A DNA stretch of 64,000 nucleotides, taken from Hyphomicrobiales bacterium (GTDB lineage: Bacteria > Pseudomonadota > Alphaproteobacteria > Rhizobiales > Rhodobiaceae). This document shows, piece after piece, positions 45,360-54,002 of this stretch (position 1 is its first letter; every line of letters begins with the position of its first letter). The position numbers and the translations under genes are program-made. Under the pieces are notes generated by a model. It did not search any database, had not been told where the DNA came from, and saw only the letters and a list, made by a program, of their open reading frames with translations. The stretch is taken from the NCBI GenBank assembly GCA_002869065.1, contig PKTR01000002.1, forward strand, positions 1,426,001 through 1,490,000. Reading direction: 5' to 3'.

Positions 45360-45550
45360 AACCCGACAGGCGTCATCTCAGGATAGGGGCGGCTTCCGGT
45401 CAAGCGGCATCAGCGCTCGTAGCGGGCTGTTTGGCTGTGATACAGAGACGGTGTTGCGACTAATTCCTATGCTGCAACGCACAATACGGCTTGCGCAGAC
45501 GCCCGCTTGACCTGTAAGAGGGTCTGGAATTTCACGGAGGGAAGACACCC

Positions 45551-46084
45551 ATGCGTATTGACGCCGTTCCCATCGGCAAGAACCCGCCGCACGACATCAA
45601 TGTGATCATCGAGGTGACCGTCGGCGGTGAGCCCATCAAGTACGAGATGGACAAGGAGGCTGGCGCCATGTGGGTCGACCGCTTCCTCTACACGCCGATG
45701 CGGTATCCCGGAAATTACGGCTTCGTGCCGCACACGCTGTCGGACGATGGCGATCCGATCGACGTGCTGGTTCCCAACCAGCGTCCGATCGTGCCGGGCG
45801 CGATCATTAACTGCCGTCCGATCGGCGTGCTGCGGATGGAAGACGAATCCGGTCACGACGAGAAGATCATCGCGGTGCCGTCGCACAAGCTGACCAAGCG
45901 CTACGACAAGATCCACTCCTATGAGGATCTGCCGCCGATCACGCTGCACCAGATCGAGCACTTCTTCGCTCACTACAAGGATCTGGAGCCGAACAAGTGG
46001 GTGAAGATCGTCGGCTGGGGCACCGCGGCGGAAGCCGAAACCCTGATCGTTGAAGCGATCGACCGCGCCCGCGGCCCGTCATAG
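45551..46084 (+). CDS. ppa: Inorganic pyrophosphatase
   Basis: Family I soluble pyrophosphatase of 177 residues that hydrolyses PPi released in biosynthesis. It has the expected [44 protein letters not shown] core with the metal-binding aspartates, and ending [24 protein letters not shown] at 45551 follows ACGGAGGGAAG, a strong ribosome site. It converges with the polyprenyl synthase gene. Confidence 0.98.
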   Translation: MRIDAVPIGKNPPHDINVIIEVTVGGEPIKYEMDKEAGAMWVDRFLYTPMRYPGNYGFVPHTLSDDGDPIDVLVPNQRPIVPGAIINCRPIGVLRMEDESGHDEKIIAVPSHKLTKRYDKIHSYEDLPPITLHQIEHFFAHYKDLEPNKWVKIVGWGTAAEAETLIVEAIDRARGPS

Positions 46085-46121
46085 GCCACAGGCGACCTAT
46101 CGAGACCGAACCCGGACGGGT

Positions 46122-47030
46122 TCAAGCCTGCCGCTCGGCGATGAACCGGGCGGCGGTGCGCAAGACACTCGCCTCAGGGCCGAAGCGCGACAGCGCTGCT
46201 TCGGCCTCGGCAACGAGATCGCGCAGTTTCCGGCGCGACGCTTCCAGACCGAGAAGACCGACCAGGGTTGCCTTCCCCCTTTCAGCATCCTTGCCGGTCG
46301 CCTTGCCGACAGCGTCGGCATGGGATTCGACGTCGAGGAGATCGTCGGCCAACTGGAAAGCCAGGCCGATCGCGGTCGCATAGCGGTCGAGATCGCGCCG
46401 GAGACTGGCGTCCGCGCGCGCCAGGATGGCGCCGAAGGCCACCGAGGCCTTGATCAGCGCGCCGGTTTTCATGGCCTGCAATTCGGCAATTTCAGCTTCC
46501 GAAAGAGAGCGGTTCTCGGCAGCCAGATCGAGCATCTGTCCGCCGGCCATGCCGCCAAGCCCGCTTGTGCGGGCAAGCGTCAGGACGAGTTCGGCGCGGA
46601 CACCGGCGTCCGCGTCGGTCGCCGGATCGGCAAGCACGTCGAACGCATAGGTGAGCAGCGCGTCGCCGGCGAGTATCGCGGTCGCCGGATCGTATTTGCG
46701 ATGCACCGTCGGTTGGCCGCGGCGCATGTCGTCGTCGTCCATGTCCGGCAGGTCGTCATGCACCAGGCTGTAGCAATGAACGAGTTCGAGCGCAGACGCG
46801 GCGCGTTCGGCGCCTTCGCCGGTGTGGCCGAGCAGGCGCGCGGTTTCGATAACGAGAAACGGGCGCAGGCGTTTGCCGCCGCCGAGGCTGGCATAGCGCA
46901 TGGCGTCGAGCAGGCGGGCCGGGCGGGTGCGCTCGCCGTCCAGCGGGGTGGCGCCGAGCAGGGCGTCGAGACGCTGTTCGACGCTGGCGGCGGTTTCGGC
47001 GAGGCGGGCTTCAAAGGTGGCGTCGACCAC
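46122..47030 (-). CDS. ispA: Polyprenyl (farnesyl/geranyl) diphosphate synthase
   Basis: Trans-isoprenyl diphosphate synthase of 302 residues. The first aspartate-rich motif is DDLPDMDDDD (92-101), the second DDLLD within QLADDLLDVESHADAVGKATGKD, and GGKRLRPFL binds the substrate diphosphate. The two residues between the Asp pairs of motif 1 (DDLPDMD) fit bacterial farnesyl diphosphate synthases, so C15 is the likely product. The start is GTG at 47030. Its usual partners xseB and dxs are not adjacent. Confidence 0.93.
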   Translation of the reverse strand: MVDATFEARLAETAASVEQRLDALLGATPLDGERTRPARLLDAMRYASLGGGKRLRPFLVIETARLLGHTGEGAERAASALELVHCYSLVHDDLPDMDDDDMRRGQPTVHRKYDPATAILAGDALLTYAFDVLADPATDADAGVRAELVLTLARTSGLGGMAGGQMLDLAAENRSLSEAEIAELQAMKTGALIKASVAFGAILARADASLRRDLDRYATAIGLAFQLADDLLDVESHADAVGKATGKDAERGKATLVGLLGLEASRRKLRDLVAEAEAALSRFGPEASVLRTAARFIAERQA

Positions 47031-47207
47031 GGTACTGTCGTCTCCTCTCGTGCCCTTGGCGGGTGCATTGGTATATTGCGCCGGCGGGACGGTCGGGCTT
47101 TGCGGCCCTTGCCGGGCCGGTTGCCTCCCTATAGACGCTTGCGGCGATGTTGCAAACCGGGCGAACGGTCTCGGTTGTCATGACCGATCGAACGGGGAAC
47201 GGATCAG

Positions 47208-47948
47208 GTGTCGTTGATCATCGAGGAACGATCGGGCGATGGCGGGCGTGGAAAAAGCCCGAAGGGGGGCGGCTGGCTACGCGTGACGCTGCGCTGGCTG
47301 GTGCGTATCGTCGTCATTCTCATCGTGCTGCCACTCGTGCTGACGCCGCTCTACCGCTTCGTCGATCCGCCGGCTTCCGCGCTGATGCTGTGGCAGATGG
47401 CACAGGGCAGGACACTGGAGCGGCAGTGGGTGCCGATCGAGCAGATCTCGCCGGAACTGGTGAAGGCGGTGATCTCGTCGGAGGACGGCCGTTTCTGCGA
47501 GCATTCAGGCATCGACTGGCACGAGCTGCAAAAGGTCGTCAGCGACGAGGACGGCCCGTCGCGCGGCGCCAGCACGCTGACCATGCAACTGGTCAAGAAC
47601 CTCTTCCTGTGGCCGTCGCGGTCCTATCTGCGCAAGGCGGTCGAGCTTCCCTTGGCCGTCTATGCCGATCTGGTGCTGCCGAAACGGCGTATCATGGAGC
47701 TCTATCTGAATGTCGCGGAATGGGGCCCGGACCTGTTTGGGGCCGAGGCCGCCGCGCAGCGCTATTTCAAACGTCCGGCGGCGAAACTGCGCCGCAGCGA
47801 GGCGGCTCTCCTGGCGGCTGCCTTGCCCAATCCGATCGCGCGAAATCCGGCCAAGCCGGCGAAATATCATCGCCGCTATGCGCGCACCATCGAAAAGCGT
47901 GCGGCGGGCGCCGGGCCGCATGTGGCCTGCGTGCTCGGAGAGCGGTAA
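47208..47948 (+). CDS. mtgA: Monofunctional biosynthetic peptidoglycan transglycosylase
   Basis: GT51 glycosyltransferase that polymerises lipid II into glycan strands. The 246-residue protein has one N-terminal membrane helix (about 30-50), catalytic Glu92 in ISSEDGRFCEHSGID, RGASTLTMQLVKNLFLWP and KRRIMELYLNVAEWG, with no transpeptidase domain. The start is GTG at 47208. A CGGTTTT/AAAACCG hairpin follows the stop before rpmF. Confidence 0.96.
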   Translation: MSLIIEERSGDGGRGKSPKGGGWLRVTLRWLVRIVVILIVLPLVLTPLYRFVDPPASALMLWQMAQGRTLERQWVPIEQISPELVKAVISSEDGRFCEHSGIDWHELQKVVSDEDGPSRGASTLTMQLVKNLFLWPSRSYLRKAVELPLAVYADLVLPKRRIMELYLNVAEWGPDLFGAEAAAQRYFKRPAAKLRRSEAALLAAALPNPIARNPAKPAKYHRRYARTIEKRAAGAGPHVACVLGER

Positions 47949-48011
47949 CGACTCTTTTCGGTTTTGGCGAAAAACCGCACGAATGGGCTGGTCAAGACGG
48001 GTCTAACTCTG

Positions 48012-48017
48012 TATAAG
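48012..48017 (+). promoter_or_regulatory. Possible -10 element for rpmF
   Basis: TATAAG at 48012-48017 lies 88 bases before the rpmF start, with TGGTCA 17 bases upstream as a weak -35. It would give rpmF its own transcript separate from mtgA. Confidence 0.35.
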
Positions 48018-48104
48018 GTCGCCCGATCCGAGACATTTTTTGCGCTGCACGTCCGGGGTGAGCCTGGGGCGGTTCAGCGCGTTTCGACGACGGAGATGTA
48101 CACC

Positions 48105-48290
48105 ATGGCTGTGCCGAAGAGAAAAACCTCGCCGATGAAGCGCGGATTCCGCCGCTCGGCGGATGCCCTGAAGCAGCCGACCTACATCGAGGACAAGGAC
48201 TCCGGCGAACTCCGTCGTCCGCATCACATCGACCTTAAGACGGGGATGTATCGCGGCCGACAGGTCCTGGAGCCGAAGGACGAGATCTAA
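48105..48290 (+). CDS. rpmF: 50S ribosomal protein L32
   Basis: A 61-residue ribosomal protein of the large subunit. It begins [20 protein letters not shown] and ends with [19 protein letters not shown], the alphaproteobacterial L32 form without zinc cysteines. CGGAGA lies before the ATG at 48105. A strong terminator follows at 48407. Confidence 0.98.
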   Translation: MAVPKRKTSPMKRGFRRSADALKQPTYIEDKDSGELRRPHHIDLKTGMYRGRQVLEPKDEI

Positions 48291-48704
48291 GGACGGGTTC
48301 GTCCGCTTTGGCGGGCGGTCTGTCGGGATCCGCTGTCCGGGCATTGTCGGCACGCCGCATCATGCGGCAGGCAATGCGAAAAGGTCGGATGACTGATTGA
48401 TACGAAAACGGGTCGGCAAATCTGCCGGCCCGTTTTTGTTTGTTTGAGGGCTGCCCGCAACCTGCCTCCTTCGGGGGACCCCCTCCGGCCAGCCGCCGCC
48501 GCGGTCTTAACCGCCCCGGAACAATTGCCGGTGGCCGTCTTGGACGGCAAGTCGTCTTCGGCTAGGGTTGCCGTGCCCGACCGGTTGCGCGCTGGAAATT
48601 CAGTCTCTTGTCACCGGTGGCGGGCGCTCGCCATCCGTCCGGCCGTTTCTGCCGCGGGTCTTCCGGTGGCGGTACGGACACGGAGTTCGAACCCGGGGGG
48701 CGGG
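48291..48704. other. Intergenic region between rpmF and the glycosyltransferase
   Basis: About 410 bases. It holds the rpmF terminator at 48407-48440. The open frame continues upstream of the chosen glycosyltransferase start, but the translated sequence there is proline- and arginine-rich and unlike the family, so it is treated as untranslated. Confidence 0.4.
48407..48440 (+). terminator. Terminator of rpmF
   Basis: AACGGGTCGGCA (48407-48418) pairs with TGCCGGCCCGTT (48423-48434), 12 bp with one G-T pair and a 4-base loop, followed by a T-rich TTTGTTTG tract. Confidence 0.85.
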
Positions 48705-50894
48705 GTGGACGTTTCGGTCATCATACCGTGCTTCAACAGCGAAGCATTCCTCGAAGAGTGTATCGCTTCGGTGGTCGCGCAACAGGGCGTGTCGTTCGAA
48801 ATCATTGCGATTGACGATGGCAGCACGGATGGAACGCCGGCCCTGCTCGCAGCCTTGCAGACGAGGGTCCCGCACTTTCGCGTTGAGACGCTCGCTCGCA
48901 ACGGTGGCCAGGCGAAAGCCCGAAATGTCGGGATCGAGCTCGCCGTCGGCCGCTATATCGCCTTTCTCGATTCCGATGATTTTTATGCGCACGATCAGGT
49001 GCTGGCGGGGTGGCTGGCGCAGGCGGATGCGGATGGCCTCGACATTTGCATCGCCCAGTACAAAGTCCTGGCGGAAGATGGTTCGCTGAAACCGATGCCG
49101 GGTGTCGGCGGGCTCGGCGTGCCGTTCTCGACCGCTTACCAGTCTCCTGAGATCGCCAACATCATCTGCAGTTGGCAGATGCTCTTGAACCACGCCTTCG
49201 TGCGGCAACACGAATTGCGGTTTTCAAACCTGCTTCGGCAAAGGGAAGATCGCGTCTTCTTTCTCCAGGCTCTGTTTAAGGCCGATCGCATCGGCGTTTG
49301 TCCGGACGTGGTGATCAACCATCGGCGACACCCCGGCAGCACCACGAAACGGGTCGATTACGATCAGCTCGCGCAGTACACAACGGGTATGCCGCTGGTC
49401 CGGGGCATCCTGGATGATGCCGATGCGGTCGGGCGTCTTCATCCGGATTTCGCGCGGGTAAATGCCCTCGTCTACTGGCGTACGGTATTCGAGTACTGGA
49501 CGCCGCTCGTCGTCGAGGCTCTCGGTGACGGGGCGACGGAGGAAAGCGGCAGGGCGCAGCCGACGGAGCGCGAGATCGCGCTTCGGTTCCTTGCCAATCT
49601 TCACGACCTGACCAGGGATGCGCCGCTGCTCTTCCCCGACACGGTATTCAACAAGATCGGCCCGTTTCGCGAACGGCTCGCCGAGGGTGTCTACGATGTG
49701 GGGCGGATGGCGGTTGCCGCGAAGCGCTACGATATCCTGCTGGCGCTCCTGAACGGCGAACGGTTGCATCTGAGCGAATTGACGGCACTCATCGTTCAGT
49801 CGGGTTTACCGTGGGCTGAGACGGCCGTCTGCTACTATCTGCGTTTTCTCAGGAGCTGCGCGTTCCCCCAGGAGAGGGTCACCTCCGCGACGCCGCCGCT
49901 CAACGCTCTGATCAAGCGTGTGGTGCTGCATTCCGGGATGCCGGGTACCGGCTCGACGGCGATCCAGGATACGCTCGAAAACAACCGTCTTCGGCTGCTC
50001 GAACAGGGGATCTGGTATCCGGTCTACGGGACGATGCGGGAGCGGGGCGTCCGGCGCGATCACGCCTTGGGTCACGTCGCGCTCATTCGCCGTGTCTTGA
50101 CCGGGCGGGAGGATGTGTCGGCGAGGCTTGCCGCGGAAATCGCGTCATTGGAGCGGCCGGTCGACACGCTGGTGCTGTCGGTCGAGGCCATGCTGTCCCA
50201 TCCGATCTGGCGATCCGGGCAACCAGAGCATGCGGGAGCGCCTTCGCCGATCATGGCGCTGGTCGATGCGCTCGGTGTCGACCATGTCGAGGTGGTGGCC
50301 GTGCTGCAGCGGCAGGATCGCTGGTTCGCGTCGTATTTTCGCGAGGTGATGGCCGATCCTTTCAATGACGTCATTGCCGGTCCGCGCAGTTTTGTCGACC
50401 TGGTGAGGTCGACCGGCTTGCTCGACTACCAAGGGATGCTGCGGGACCTTGAAGCGCCGGACCGCGTCCGGAAGCTTCATGTCGAAAGCCACCAGCGGGT
50501 GGCGCAGGCTGGCGGCAGTGTCCGTTGGTTCCTGAACCGCGTCGGGATTGCCGCTGACCGCTTCGTCGAGGGGGTATCGGCCGCGAGCAACGGCACCCAT
50601 ACGGATGCCATTGCTGCCAGTGTCCGCCTTTTGAAACGGTTACGGCTGCCGCGCGTTGCGACGTCGCGGCTCTTCGAGGCCATCAGCCGTTCCGAAGTTC
50701 TTGCGCAGTCCGGGTATGCTCTGGTTTCAAAAGAGGATTGGGATCACTTCGATCAGGTGCTGGCGCGCGAGCTGGCCGATTTCGACGCGCGGTTTCCAGA
50801 CGAGAAACAGCCGCGCGATCCGCGTCGCGAGGATGCCGAGAGGCTTCCGATTCTGCCGGAGTTGATGGCTGCCGGAGCGGGCCAATTCATTTGA
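48705..50894 (+). CDS. Fusion of family 2 glycosyltransferase and sulfotransferase-like P-loop domain
   Basis: A protein of about 729 residues with two units. Residues 1-250 are a GT-A glycosyltransferase family 2 domain (VDVSVIIPCFNSE, IIAIDDGSTDGT, the DSDD metal motif at 89-92). After a helical middle region, residues from about 400 start a P-loop domain with LHSGMPGTGSTAIQDTLENN, typical of sulfotransferase-like kinase folds that bind PAPS. It may add and modify a sugar on a surface polysaccharide. The start is GTG at 48705 behind a run of six G. No other polysaccharide genes adjoin it. Confidence 0.85.
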   Translation: MDVSVIIPCFNSEAFLEECIASVVAQQGVSFEIIAIDDGSTDGTPALLAALQTRVPHFRVETLARNGGQAKARNVGIELAVGRYIAFLDSDDFYAHDQVLAGWLAQADADGLDICIAQYKVLAEDGSLKPMPGVGGLGVPFSTAYQSPEIANIICSWQMLLNHAFVRQHELRFSNLLRQREDRVFFLQALFKADRIGVCPDVVINHRRHPGSTTKRVDYDQLAQYTTGMPLVRGILDDADAVGRLHPDFARVNALVYWRTVFEYWTPLVVEALGDGATEESGRAQPTEREIALRFLANLHDLTRDAPLLFPDTVFNKIGPFRERLAEGVYDVGRMAVAAKRYDILLALLNGERLHLSELTALIVQSGLPWAETAVCYYLRFLRSCAFPQERVTSATPPLNALIKRVVLHSGMPGTGSTAIQDTLENNRLRLLEQGIWYPVYGTMRERGVRRDHALGHVALIRRVLTGREDVSARLAAEIASLERPVDTLVLSVEAMLSHPIWRSGQPEHAGAPSPIMALVDALGVDHVEVVAVLQRQDRWFASYFREVMADPFNDVIAGPRSFVDLVRSTGLLDYQGMLRDLEAPDRVRKLHVESHQRVAQAGGSVRWFLNRVGIAADRFVEGVSAASNGTHTDAIAASVRLLKRLRLPRVATSRLFEAISRSEVLAQSGYALVSKEDWDHFDQVLARELADFDARFPDEKQPRDPRREDAERLPILPELMAAGAGQFI

Positions 50895-50897
50895 GGC

Positions 50898-50936
50898 AAA
50901 GAAAAGGGAGGGCGCTTTGGTGAAGCGCCCTCCCTT
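50898..50936 (-). terminator. Terminator of rpoH, shared convergent hairpin
   Basis: A perfect 14-bp stem (AAGGGAGGGCGCTT at 50904-50917 with its complement at 50923-50936) and a 5-base loop. On the reverse strand it is followed by TTTTCTTTGCC, so it terminates rpoH best. It may also stop the convergent glycosyltransferase transcript, though there is no T-tract on that side. Confidence 0.82.
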
Positions 50937-50961
50937 GCAACTGGCTGTCGCCGGGATTTCG

Positions 50962-51831
50962 TCAGCTGACGAAGGCTGCCGGATCGACATCTCCGGCGGT
51001 GAGCGCCGAGCGCAGCTTTTCGAGCGCGCGGGCCTCGATCTGGCGAACGCGTTCCTTCGAGATGCCGAGCTTCTCGCCGAGCGATTCAAGCGTGGCGCCA
51101 TCCTCCGACAGGCGGCGTTCCTTGACGATCTTCAACTCGCGCTCGTTGAGTACGCCCAAGGCGTCGTAGAGCCACTTGTTGCGCCGCTCGGTGTCGATCG
51201 AATCCTCGATCAGGGCGTCCTGCAGCGGTGCATTGCTGACCAGGAAGTCCTGGCGGTCGGCGCTTGAATCCTCGCCTTCCATGACCGGCGCGTTGAGCGA
51301 CACGTCGGGGCCGGACAGGCGGGCGTCCATCGTGGCGACATCGGCGACCGAGACGCCGGTGGCAGCCGCGATCTGCTCATGCAGGGCGCCGCCGAACATG
51401 TCCTCGCCGGTGCGGGCGATCTGGGCGCGCAGCCGGCGCAGGTTGAAGAACAGGGCCTTCTGCGCCGAGGACGTGCCGCCGCGCACGATCGACCAGTTGC
51501 GCAGGACATAGTCCTGGATCGAGGCGCGGATCCACCAGGTGGCGTAGGTCGAGAAGCGCACGTCCCGTTCCGGTTCGAAACGGGCGGCGGCCTGCAAGAG
51601 GCCGACATGGCCTTCCTGGATGAGATCGCTCATCGAAAGGCCGAAATTGCGGAAACGGGCGGCGAGCGCGATGACAAGGCGCATGTGCGCCGAGGTGAGT
51701 TTGTGCAGAGCAGCCTGATCCTGCGTGTCGCGCCAGCGAACCGCCAGTTCCTGCTCTTCTTCCTTTTCCAGATAAGGGGCCTTCATGGCCGCCTTGACGA
51801 ACTCACGCCGGGCACTGTGAGGTCTGCTCAT
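50962..51831 (-). CDS. rpoH: RNA polymerase sigma-32 factor
   Basis: Heat-shock sigma factor of 289 residues. Region 2 contains HMRLVIALAARFRNFGLSMSDLIQEGHVGLLQAAARFEPERDVRFSTYATWWIRA, the RpoH box QKALFFNLRRLR is present, and region 4 is LGEKLGISKERVRQIEARALEKLR. ATG at 51831 follows GGGGAAGAA at good distance. About 70 bases upstream the reverse strand has CCTATAT (51905-51899), resembling the -10 of sigma-32 promoters, so autoregulation is possible. Many Rhizobiales carry several rpoH copies; which one this is cannot be told. Confidence 0.96.
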   Translation of the reverse strand: MSRPHSARREFVKAAMKAPYLEKEEEQELAVRWRDTQDQAALHKLTSAHMRLVIALAARFRNFGLSMSDLIQEGHVGLLQAAARFEPERDVRFSTYATWWIRASIQDYVLRNWSIVRGGTSSAQKALFFNLRRLRAQIARTGEDMFGGALHEQIAAATGVSVADVATMDARLSGPDVSLNAPVMEGEDSSADRQDFLVSNAPLQDALIEDSIDTERRNKWLYDALGVLNERELKIVKERRLSEDGATLESLGEKLGISKERVRQIEARALEKLRSALTAGDVDPAAFVS

Positions 51832-52019
51832 GTTTCTTCCCCGTATGCCGTTCTCATCCATGCTCAAGGCGATGCCCCTGCATCGCCGGACCGACTCAAT
51901 ATAGGGATGCGAGTGAGTTTTATAAAGGTTCTAAATTTATTCTCTTGGGATCGCAGCCCGGGAAATATCGAGTCTTCGATACGTAATTTCCCTCATATCA
52001 TGAAAATGGTATTTTAGGA

Positions 52020-52051
52020 AATGCAAAAATAAACCCGGCCGAAGCCGGGTT
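52020..52051 (-). terminator. Terminator of carD
   Basis: The reverse strand has a perfect 8-bp stem AACCCGGC/GCCGGGTT with a TTCG tetraloop, followed by TATTTTTG. It lies about 50 bases after the carD stop and ahead of the rpoH promoter. Confidence 0.88.
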
Positions 52052-52103
52052 CATCAAAGCGTTTTCACGATGCGTGCGCATCGAGGCGCAGGGTGGTTGC
52101 GGG

Positions 52104-52676
52104 TTACGCAGCCTCTTCCTGGGCATCGTCGTCGTCGGCCTTCTTCTCGCCGCGGCGCGGGCTCTTGGCGAGGTTCTGTTCGATCTGGCGGATCGCTTCG
52201 GTCTCCGACACCTTGTTGACGGAGGCGATTTCGCGCGCCATGCGGTCAAGCGCGGCTTCGTACAGCTGGCGTTCGGAGTAGGACTGCTCCGGCTGCTGAT
52301 CCGAGCGATAGAGATCGCGCACGACTTCGGAGATGGCGATCAGGTCGCCGGAATTGATCTTGGCTTCGTATTCCTGCGCGCGGCGGCTCCACATGGTGCG
52401 CTTGACGCGGGCGCGGCCACGGATGGTTTCCAGCGCCTTTTCGACGGTGTCGCCGTCGGCGAGCTTGCGCATGCCCACGGAGCCGATCTTGGCGACCGGG
52501 ACGCGCAGGGTCATCTTGTCTTTTTCGAAGCTAATGACGAACAATTCGAGCTTGATACCGGCGACTTCCTGTTCTTCGATGGCCGTGATCTGGCCGACGC
52601 CGTGAGCTGGATAAACGATAAATTCTGAAGTCTTGAAACCCTGGCGCTGCGCGGTCTTCTTGCTGGTCGTTGCCAT
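52104..52676 (-). CDS. carD: CarD family transcription regulator
   Basis: A 190-residue RNA polymerase-binding protein. Residues about 12-70 are the RNAP-interacting CarD/TRCF domain (SEFIVYPAHGVGQITAIEEQEVAGIKLELFVI). The rest is the helical DNA-binding part with KRTMWSRRAQEYEAKINSGDLIAISEVVRDLY, then a charged tail with DDDD. CarD stabilises open complexes at many promoters, including rRNA promoters. ATG at 52676 has GGAGTAACG upstream. It is 434 bases downstream of fdxA and has its own terminator. Confidence 0.97.
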   Translation of the reverse strand: MATTSKKTAQRQGFKTSEFIVYPAHGVGQITAIEEQEVAGIKLELFVISFEKDKMTLRVPVAKIGSVGMRKLADGDTVEKALETIRGRARVKRTMWSRRAQEYEAKINSGDLIAISEVVRDLYRSDQQPEQSYSERQLYEAALDRMAREIASVNKVSETEAIRQIEQNLAKSPRRGEKKADDDDAQEEAA

Positions 52677-53110
52677 ACGCTTCGTTACTCCTGCGCGGTC
52701 GCGGGCCCACGGTAAAAGGGACCCTGTCCGATGGCCGGCGTGGTGCAGCCATCGCTTTTTGCGTTTACTGTTCGACGCTCTTTCGTGCGGTGCAAACGCC
52801 CGCGCGATGTTTTTTGCCAAACGACGATTTCCAGCCGATCAAGAAAAGCCGTTTCGTATCGAAATTGCGGCGCATGGTTGCGGCGACCAATCCTGTTTTG
52901 TCCATCAATGGGTCACGCAGACACACCAATCGCCGCAGAGGGTGCGGCGACTATCAGACCTCCTTCTGGAGGGAACGACGTGAAACGTTCATCGACTGTG
53001 ACAATAGGATAACACAAAAGAGAGAAATTTCAATGGATTTCGCGCCGCCGCATGTTTCGATGCGGCGCCGCGCAAGTTTCAGAACTGTTTTTTTCGCAGC
53101 CGGAAGGCGA
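52677..53110. promoter_or_regulatory. Region upstream of carD
   Basis: A 434-base gap between fdxA and carD, both on the reverse strand. No gene. It contains two GC-rich hairpins, CGCCGCA/TGCGGCG (52931-52937, 52943-52949) and CGCCGCAT/ATGCGGCG (53046-53053, 53060-53067). The second may end the fdxA mRNA, though no T-tract follows it on the reverse strand. The carD promoter must also lie here. Confidence 0.45.
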
Positions 53111-53449
53111 TCAATCGCCTTCGCCCGGCTCCGCCGAGAAGTACTTCTCGAGCTTGCCTTTGACGCCGTCGAACTCTTCGGCCTCGGGCAGCGCATCACG
53201 CTTGACGGTGATGTTCGGCCACTTCTCGGCATACTCGGCGTTCAGTGCCACCCACTTCTCGAGACCGGGGTCGGTATCCGGCTGAATCGCTTCGGCGGGG
53301 CATTCCGGCTCGCAGACGCCGCAGTCGATGCATTCGTCGGGGTGGATGACCAGCATATTTTCGCCGTCGTAGAAACAGTCGACGGGACAGACCTCGACGC
53401 AATCAGTGTACTTGCACTTGATGCAGTTGTCGGTGACGACGTACGTCAT
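53111..53449 (-). CDS. fdxA: 7Fe ferredoxin FdxA
   Basis: A 112-residue electron carrier with a [3Fe-4S] and a [4Fe-4S] cluster. Cysteines at 9, 12, 17, 21, 25, 40, 43, 46 and 50 fit the pattern CxxCxxxxCxxxCP and CxxCxxCxxxCP. The C-terminal 55 residues form the usual extension of alphaproteobacterial FdxA. ATG at 53449 gives the standard [20 protein letters not shown] start. Redox partners are not encoded nearby. The order S4 protein, fdxA, carD is common in Rhizobiales. Confidence 0.97.
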   Translation of the reverse strand: MTYVVTDNCIKCKYTDCVEVCPVDCFYDGENMLVIHPDECIDCGVCEPECPAEAIQPDTDPGLEKWVALNAEYAEKWPNITVKRDALPEAEEFDGVKGKLEKYFSAEPGEGD

Positions 53450-53578
53450 TGCAGGTGAGCCTCCAGATTTCCGGCCGAACAAATGCGGGTTTTAAGCCCT
53501 TGTGAATGGTCACCTAGCCCGATTGCGGCGCGAGTGCAAGCGGCGTTGGGTCGCGGCTGTTCCGATCAGGAGAATTGC

Positions 53579-53965
53579 TTAGCCGTCACCGCCATCCTGA
53601 CGCCAGGCGTCGATGCGCCGGCGGTCGCGTTTGGTGGGACGTCCAGCGCCCGGATCGCGCTCGGCCGCCGGCGGCGGTGCGCTCGGGCGGGGCATGGGCG
53701 GCGGGCTGAGATCTTCGTAAAGCGTCTGCGCTTCGCTCGCCGGGCCGCGACGTTCGCCGAGCGCGACGATCTTCAGGATGCGGACGCGATTGTCGAGGCC
53801 GATGGTGAGCACATCGCCCGGGCGCACCATGTCGCTGGCGGAATCGAGCTTCTCCCGATTCCTGCGCACGCGCCCGGAGACGGCAAGTTTCTGCGCCAGG
53901 GTGCGTGACTTGACGACCCGGGCGTACCAAAGCCACTTGTCGATTCGAAGCCGGTCTTCGCTCAC
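53579..53965 (-). CDS. S4 domain RNA-binding protein (HslR/Hsp15-like)
   Basis: A 128-residue protein with an N-terminal S4 RNA-binding domain (RIDKWLWYARVVKSRTLAQKLAVSGRVRRN, then VRPGDVLTIGLDNRVRILKI) and a basic proline-rich tail ending in RRRIDAWRQDGGDG. Hsp15 in E. coli rescues stalled 50S subunits carrying peptidyl-tRNA; a similar role is plausible. The start is GTG at 53965 behind AGAGGAAAG. It lies 37 bases after the helicase gene stop and is probably co-transcribed with it. Confidence 0.93.
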   Translation of the reverse strand: MSEDRLRIDKWLWYARVVKSRTLAQKLAVSGRVRRNREKLDSASDMVRPGDVLTIGLDNRVRILKIVALGERRGPASEAQTLYEDLSPPPMPRPSAPPPAAERDPGAGRPTKRDRRRIDAWRQDGGDG

Positions 53966-54002
53966 GCTTTCCTCTTGGGCCGTGTGCGCGGGCTCGGCAG
54001 GA

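Noticed and set aside
48444-48704. An 87-codon N-terminal extension of the glycosyltransferase
   Set aside because: It begins next to the rpmF terminator and is unlike GT2 proteins; the GTG at 48705 with a G-rich ribosome site fits the family start.
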